Of a DNA stretch of 64,000 nt, positions 60,008-64,000 are shown in pieces. Source of the DNA: Apoderus coryli (taxonomy: Eukaryota > Arthropoda > Insecta > Coleoptera > Attelabidae); NCBI GenBank assembly GCA_911728435.2, contig OU452211.1:2790001-2854000 (forward strand). Reading direction: 5' to 3'. A program made the translations under genes and the position numbers. The notes under the pieces were generated by a model that searched no databases, had not been told where the DNA came from, and saw only the letters and a program-made list of their open reading frames with translations. Numbering within the stretch: position 1 is the first letter of the stretch; every line of letters starts with the position of its first letter.

Positions 60008-61120
60008 TTGGTTGCTTCTCAAGTTATTTTACTTTTACCGTACAAAATGATTTATTCCATTCTAGAACGAGTTGAAATTGTTAAACTTTATTTTCAAAAT
60101 AATAGTAGTGCTAGACTTACGGCTCGCTTATTTAATGAGAGACATCCCGATAAAAATGTGAATGATGTGTACGTTGGCAAGTTAGTTAAAAAGTTTGTAG
60201 ATACCGGATCTGTCTGTAATGTAAAACACCAGCCGCAGAAACCGATCAGAAATGAAGCTGTGGAAGTCGCTGTTTTAGGGCATGTTGAAATGGATCATAG
60301 TCAAAGTACCCGTCAACTAGCTGAAGCCTCAGGTGTCTCCCGTTCGTCCATAATACGAATTTTAAAAGCGTACAAATTTCATCCGTACAAAATCAAATTA
60401 GTACAGGAACTAAATGAGGATGATCCTGATAGAAGGCTGCAATTTTGTGAAGCAATGAGCCAGCGTTTAATTGAAGATCCGCAATTATTATTTAACATTT
60501 GTTTTTCCGACGAATGCACATTTTATTTGAATGGAGCTGTAAATAGGCACAATTGCCGTTACTGGGATGACAGTAACCCACATTTATTCCGTGAGGTTCA
60601 TACCCAGTATCCTCAAAAAATAAACGTCTGGTGTGGCATATTAGGAAATCATATTATAGGACCACTTTTTATTCCTGGAAATTTAACTGGTGAAGTGTAC
60701 CTAAACATGCTTGAAGACACAATTGAGCCTTTAATAACACAAATAATAGAAGATGACCAAAATCATACTGCTGATCGGCTTTATTTCCAGCAAGATGGAG
60801 CACCTCCGCACTATGTGGCTCCTGTAAGACAGTTCTTAGATGACCGGTTCCCTGGACGGTGGATTGGAAGGAGGGGCCCAATTGAATGGCCTGCCAGGTC
60901 ACCGGATTTATCGCCTTTAGACTTTTTTCTTTGGGGGCACTTAAAAAATAAATGTTTTGCCACGAAGCCCGAGTCCATAGAAGATCTTCGCCAACGCATT
61001 ACAGAAGAGTGCAGAAACATAACACCTGATATGCTACAAAATGTTAGAAATAGATTTCAACAAAATCTGTATTATTGTATGGAATCAAATGGGTCACATT
61101 TTCAACATTTGTTAATGTAA
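60008..61120 (+). CDS. DD41D-type transposase
   Basis: Transposase of the surrounding element; it binds the TIRs and cuts and pastes the DNA at TA sites. The frame is 370 codons. Met14 (MIYSILERVEIVKLYF) starts the conserved part and may be the real start. An HTH covers about residues 20-70 and a second HTH about 97-120 (QLAEASGVSRSSIIRIL). The catalytic core has Asp168 (FSDECTFY), Asp263 (FQQDGAPPHY) and Asp305 (SPDLSPLDFFLWG). The second and third acids are separated by 41 residues, a DD41D spacing rather than the DD34D/E of classical mariner and Tc1. WPARSPDLSP and the final FQHLLM are typical of beetle- and ant-type elements with a DUF4817-like HTH (from memory). No stop or frameshift is present. 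Confidence 0.9.
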   Translation: MVASQVILLLPYKMIYSILERVEIVKLYFQNNSSARLTARLFNERHPDKNVNDVYVGKLVKKFVDTGSVCNVKHQPQKPIRNEAVEVAVLGHVEMDHSQSTRQLAEASGVSRSSIIRILKAYKFHPYKIKLVQELNEDDPDRRLQFCEAMSQRLIEDPQLLFNICFSDECTFYLNGAVNRHNCRYWDDSNPHLFREVHTQYPQKINVWCGILGNHIIGPLFIPGNLTGEVYLNMLEDTIEPLITQIIEDDQNHTADRLYFQQDGAPPHYVAPVRQFLDDRFPGRWIGRRGPIEWPARSPDLSPLDFFLWGHLKNKCFATKPESIEDLRQRITEECRNITPDMLQNVRNRFQQNLYYCMESNGSHFQHLLM

Positions 61121-61211
61121 CGTTTTAATAAATCAATTTAACAGCTTGTTTACTTTTTTTACAAAGCAATGTTAAAACTAACAAACATTGGAATGTACTA
61201 ACGATTGCAGG

Positions 61212-61564
61212 TGTTTTCACTCGCAATAATTAAAACTTATTTGTATTTCTCATTAATACCAAAATTATCGGCTTAATGTCTTTAAAGTCGTTTTCGTATT
61301 AACTGTTTTAGTAAAATTCGACAAATAGGGTATCATTAGAAAGACAATTTTGTGTCCTTTCAAATGATATGTCATTAGACCCCTCTTTCCATTTAAAATT
61401 TTAGGGTTGTTACTCACCCCCGCTAGGGGGTTAAAGGCGCAGATCGAAAAATATGTTTAAAATGTGTCCCCCTCAAAAGCAAAATCGACGTGTCCGAGCA
61501 TTTTCGCATTCGACTACAAAAAAAAGAGAAAAGCTAGGTGCAAACTTTTCGTTGGACCACCCTG
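61212..61564 (-). repeat. Right terminal inverted repeat
   Basis: Reverse complement of 59478-59830 with only small differences near the inner edge (for example TTGCGAGTG versus TTACGACTG). It ends CCACCCTG|TA. Confidence 0.93.
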
Positions 61565-61802
61565 TATAAGGACTTTATATATAAAAGCAAATAGCTGTGT
61601 CCCTTTGATAGAAGTTTTATAAGTGCATGTTATATTATTTGTATTATAGATAAACTTGGTTTACAAAAAGGATAATAATTAATTCCTACATTTCTACGGT
61701 ATCACGTAAACCGGTACAAAACTATTTGTTATATATCGTACATAACTATTACTTATGGAAGCGTAGCAAAATGCCTCAACAGCCTCAGCGCTGACTACTA
61801 GG

Positions 61803-61995
61803 ATTTTGACCCTTTTTTTAGACTATTTTCGAACGCCTGTGTGAACCAATTCTTTTATGTAACATTTTTTAGGTTATTTTCTATTACAACTATGAAAAAT
61901 TATTCCATATTTCGGATAAGTTTACGAAATATATTTTTTGTTTTAACCCCTTTTCCACTATTTACGTACGCCTATGAAAGTAAGTTATTTATGAC
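61803..61995 (+). repeat. Copy of the intron-5 138-bp repeat
   Basis: ACTATTTTCGAACGCCTGTG and CCACTATTTACGTACGCC match 30700-30895 over about 190 bp with few changes. Confidence 0.75.
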
Positions 61996-62094
61996 AAAAC
62001 TTATCATTTCTTCAAATTTCTCTTCCAAATTATTATGCACACAATAAATTCAAATACAGAAAGGTAAAAAAATGTCTGAATTATGTGTATTTGA

Positions 62095-62290
62095 GGGTAA
62101 TAGCCAGCGGAAGCCGCTTGGCACCTCTATAAATAGCAATTTATCTGCCCTGGATAAAATAGGTACCCTGCCGTGTAGTAACTCGCCGGCCCAAGCCTAG
62201 ATTCTAATATCAAATATTTAAGGGAACGTCTCTATAGGGACACATCAATTGGAAACTTGTGAAACTACAAATAATCTAAGCTTTTTATCG
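62095..62290. other. Unidentified GC-richer patch
   Basis: Contains AGCGGAAGCCGCTTGGCACC and ACTCGCCGGCCCAAGCC, unlike its AT-rich surroundings. It may be the degraded end of a retroelement; I cannot identify it. Confidence 0.25.
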
Positions 62291-62406
62291 GATTTTATCG
62301 AGTTTCCTCGAGATATAAATAAATGATCACAGTTCTGTTAGATAAAACAACAACATGGCTAGATTTAGACGTCAAAAGCAATGTCCTCGTGTGTTTTTGG
62401 ACCTCT

Positions 62407-62867
62407 GTCTCGGTAGTGAAGATCAGGATGGTCTTCTGAACTGACCAGGAGAAGCAAGAAGCAAACAGAGGAGAGACAAAAGGAAAATTGACGACAAAAA
62501 ACTCAAAAACTACATTTGGAAAACTTCACAGAAAGTTCTGTATTAAGTTGAATGTATGATGAGGTTTGGCGTTTAAAGTTTCATCAGTTGTAAACTTCAT
62601 TAAGTAGGTATAACAAATCTCCTTCTCTCCACATGTGTCTCGGTAGTGAAGATCAGGATGGTCTTCTGAACTGAACAGGAGAAGCAAGAAGCAAAACAGA
62701 GGAGAAAGAAAAGGAAATTTGACGACAAAAAACTCAAAAACTACATTTGGAAAACTTCACAGAAAGTTCTGTATTAAGTTGAATGTATGATGAGGTTTGG
62801 CGTTTAAAGTTTCATCAGTTGTAAACTTCATTAAGTAGGTATAACAAATCTCCTTCTCTCCACATGT
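62407..62867 (+). repeat. 230-bp tandem duplication
   Basis: TCTCGGTAGTGAAGATCAGG starts at 62409 and again at 62639. The two units (offset 230 bp) differ by only a few bases and each ends CTTCTCTCCACATG. They precede the LDLa gene. Confidence 0.85.
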
Positions 62868-63266
62868 ATTTACGTTTGTTGTGGTTGATGGGAAAACTCA
62901 CAACAAAAGAACAAATAATGTTTTCAATGCTCTTTGTGCTTTGTTCTCAACTACAGGGTGGTCTAATTTTTGTGAAAATTACTTGAACAAATCAAATGAA
63001 ATGAAATCGTTTGGCTTATACCCAAGTTACCGTTCTAACTGGAAAATGATAAATAAAAAGCTCCCTTCCGAAGCAAAAACAGCTTTGTGAAAATTTTTAC
63101 GACAACGACAATGCGCGATTTTCTATTCTAAGATTTATTACATAAAGCACCACTCTTTTTTAAGCTAGAATGATTAACGATCCATGTGACACTTTTTCAA
63201 AGCTCCAAAAGAAATGTGATGAATTATTTGTTTTTTTTTTATATATAATTTTGCATTCATTTACAG

Positions 63267-63743
63267 ATTCTATTCGATAATATGCAGGTACTTGTTGTCG
63301 ACACTGCCACTTACTGGCCGATCGTCATCCTGACGATATCGACCATCTTTCAAGCATTATCGCATTCGACGATTGAAGCTGTCAGAAAATGTCAGTTGGC
63401 AGAATTTACGTGTACGAATGGAAGATGTGTGGCCTTGAATCGCTACTGTAACAATATCAATGATTGTGGAGACTCGAGTGATGAACCACGGTACTGCACA
63501 AGTAAGTCAACTATTCTCAGTGGGGAGAAATAGCCCGTCCCGAGTCCGGCTATTGCTTCCTACTATTCCCCATTCTTTGTGAGCAACGATCTGTTAAAAA
63601 TTTCAGGATGTAATCGAACTTACTACGGGGTAATAGGCAGAACGTACGATTTGGAACTTCACCGACCGAAAGAAGATAAGATTCCATTTATTTGTCATTT
63701 AACATTTTGTGCTGGTGCCAACGAATTCGGTGATTTGATACAG
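63267..63743 (+). CDS. LDL-receptor class A domain protein, first coding exons (3' partial)
   Basis: Two coding exons, 63282-63501 (the exon itself begins at 63267 after TTTACAG) and 63607-63743, join in frame through a split Arg codon. Donors are ACAA|GTAAGT and ACAG|GTAACA. Residues 12-26 ([15 protein letters not shown]) form a signal-peptide core. A single LDLa repeat follows ([14 protein letters not shown], then [12 protein letters not shown]), with the six cysteines and the calcium-binding D..SDE pattern. Exon 2 encodes [20 protein letters not shown] and [17 protein letters not shown], which looks like the start of a CUB-like extracellular domain conserved among insects. I do not recognise a named gene. 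The rest lies beyond the window. Confidence 0.7.
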
Positions 63744-63789
63744 GTAACACCACTAATAGCAATAAAGATAAAGGGTTTCTTTTTACTAT

Positions 63790-63990
63790 AGCAGATCTAG
63801 AACTACGACGGACATTTTGAGTCCCAAACAATGGTCCTCATGAGTTCTCCAGTTGTGCGTGGGCCCTTTTTATGCCATTGTATGGAGTCCTAACGTTCAT
63901 AATGATGAACCCACGTTTCGTTTCCCAGCACAGCATCCCTATCTTCGCTGTTTGACAGTTGAGTGAGAAAGTTTAGTTAGCAAATGAGTG
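63790..63990 (-). pseudogene. Mariner transposase fragment
   Basis: The minus strand reads NETWVHHYER, then, after a stop, DSIQWHKKGPTHNWRT, matching the first-Asp region (DETWVHHYxP ... QWHxKGSP) of mariner transposases. The acidic residue is changed to Asn and a stop is present, so it is dead. It sits in the intron after the second LDLa exon. Confidence 0.6.
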
Positions 63991-64000
63991 ACAGGTAATC

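Larger units (their letters stand above)
59478..61564 (+). mobile_element. Tc1/mariner-superfamily transposon with 353-bp TIRs
   Basis: The element is 2087 bp with inverted ends CAGGGTGGTCCAACGAAAAG, flanked by TA on both sides (59476-59477, 61565-61566), the TA duplication of this superfamily. The left TIR is 59478-59830 and the right TIR 61212-61564. By eye they are almost identical, with only a couple of mismatches at their inner edges. A single uninterrupted transposase lies between them. Near-identical TIRs and an intact frame indicate a recent insertion. Confidence 0.93.

Overview
The window is a stretch of AT-rich insect nuclear DNA. Its genes have spliced exons with GT..AG introns, its intergenic and intronic DNA is full of Tc1/mariner-type and non-LTR elements, and a fragment of insect-type 28S rRNA is present. 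The order cannot be fixed from sequence alone; a beetle is a plausible guess, not a demonstrated one.

Layout. (1) 2-1603 (+): the 3' end of Rif1, with SILK- and RVxF-type PP1-docking motifs and the C-terminal domain. (2) 3315-48930 (+): the complete coding region of fringe (fng), the Golgi beta-1,3-N-acetylglucosaminyltransferase that modifies Notch. I rebuilt it as ten coding exons with consistent reading phases, giving a 361-residue type II membrane protein. (3) 26457-18761 (-): two tandem aldose 1-epimerase (galactose mutarotase) genes nested antisense in the 18.8-kb fourth fng intron, each rebuilt as five exons (373 and 363 residues). (4) 53251-51944 (-): an intronless ORC5 of 435 residues, facing fng tail to tail. 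(5) 63267-63743 (+): the first coding exons of a secreted or membrane LDL-receptor class A domain protein that runs off the right edge.

Between the exons. Fng introns carry mariner/Tc1 remnants, an RTE-type LINE 3' end, two LINE reverse-transcriptase fragments, a LINE RNase H fragment and an internally deleted 28S rRNA pseudogene (13497-14166). Intron 6 holds a 27.6-copy 171-bp satellite with higher-order structure, followed by a second six-copy block. Intron 8 holds a 293-bp tandem array. A 89-bp minisatellite lies between fng and ORC5. Several foldback (MITE-like) palindromes are present. At 59478-61564 is an apparently intact Tc1/mariner-superfamily transposon with 353-bp terminal inverted repeats, a 370-codon transposase and a DD41D-spaced triad.

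Functionally the host genes are unrelated: replication and telomere control (Rif1, ORC5), Notch glycosylation (fng), hexose anomer interconversion (mutarotases) and an unassigned LDLa protein. The most striking features are the nested antisense mutarotase pair, two unrelated tandem arrays each bracketed by direct copies of non-array sequence, the 28S fragment and the long-TIR transposon. I did not find a convincing new enzymatic system; the novelty is in genome architecture.
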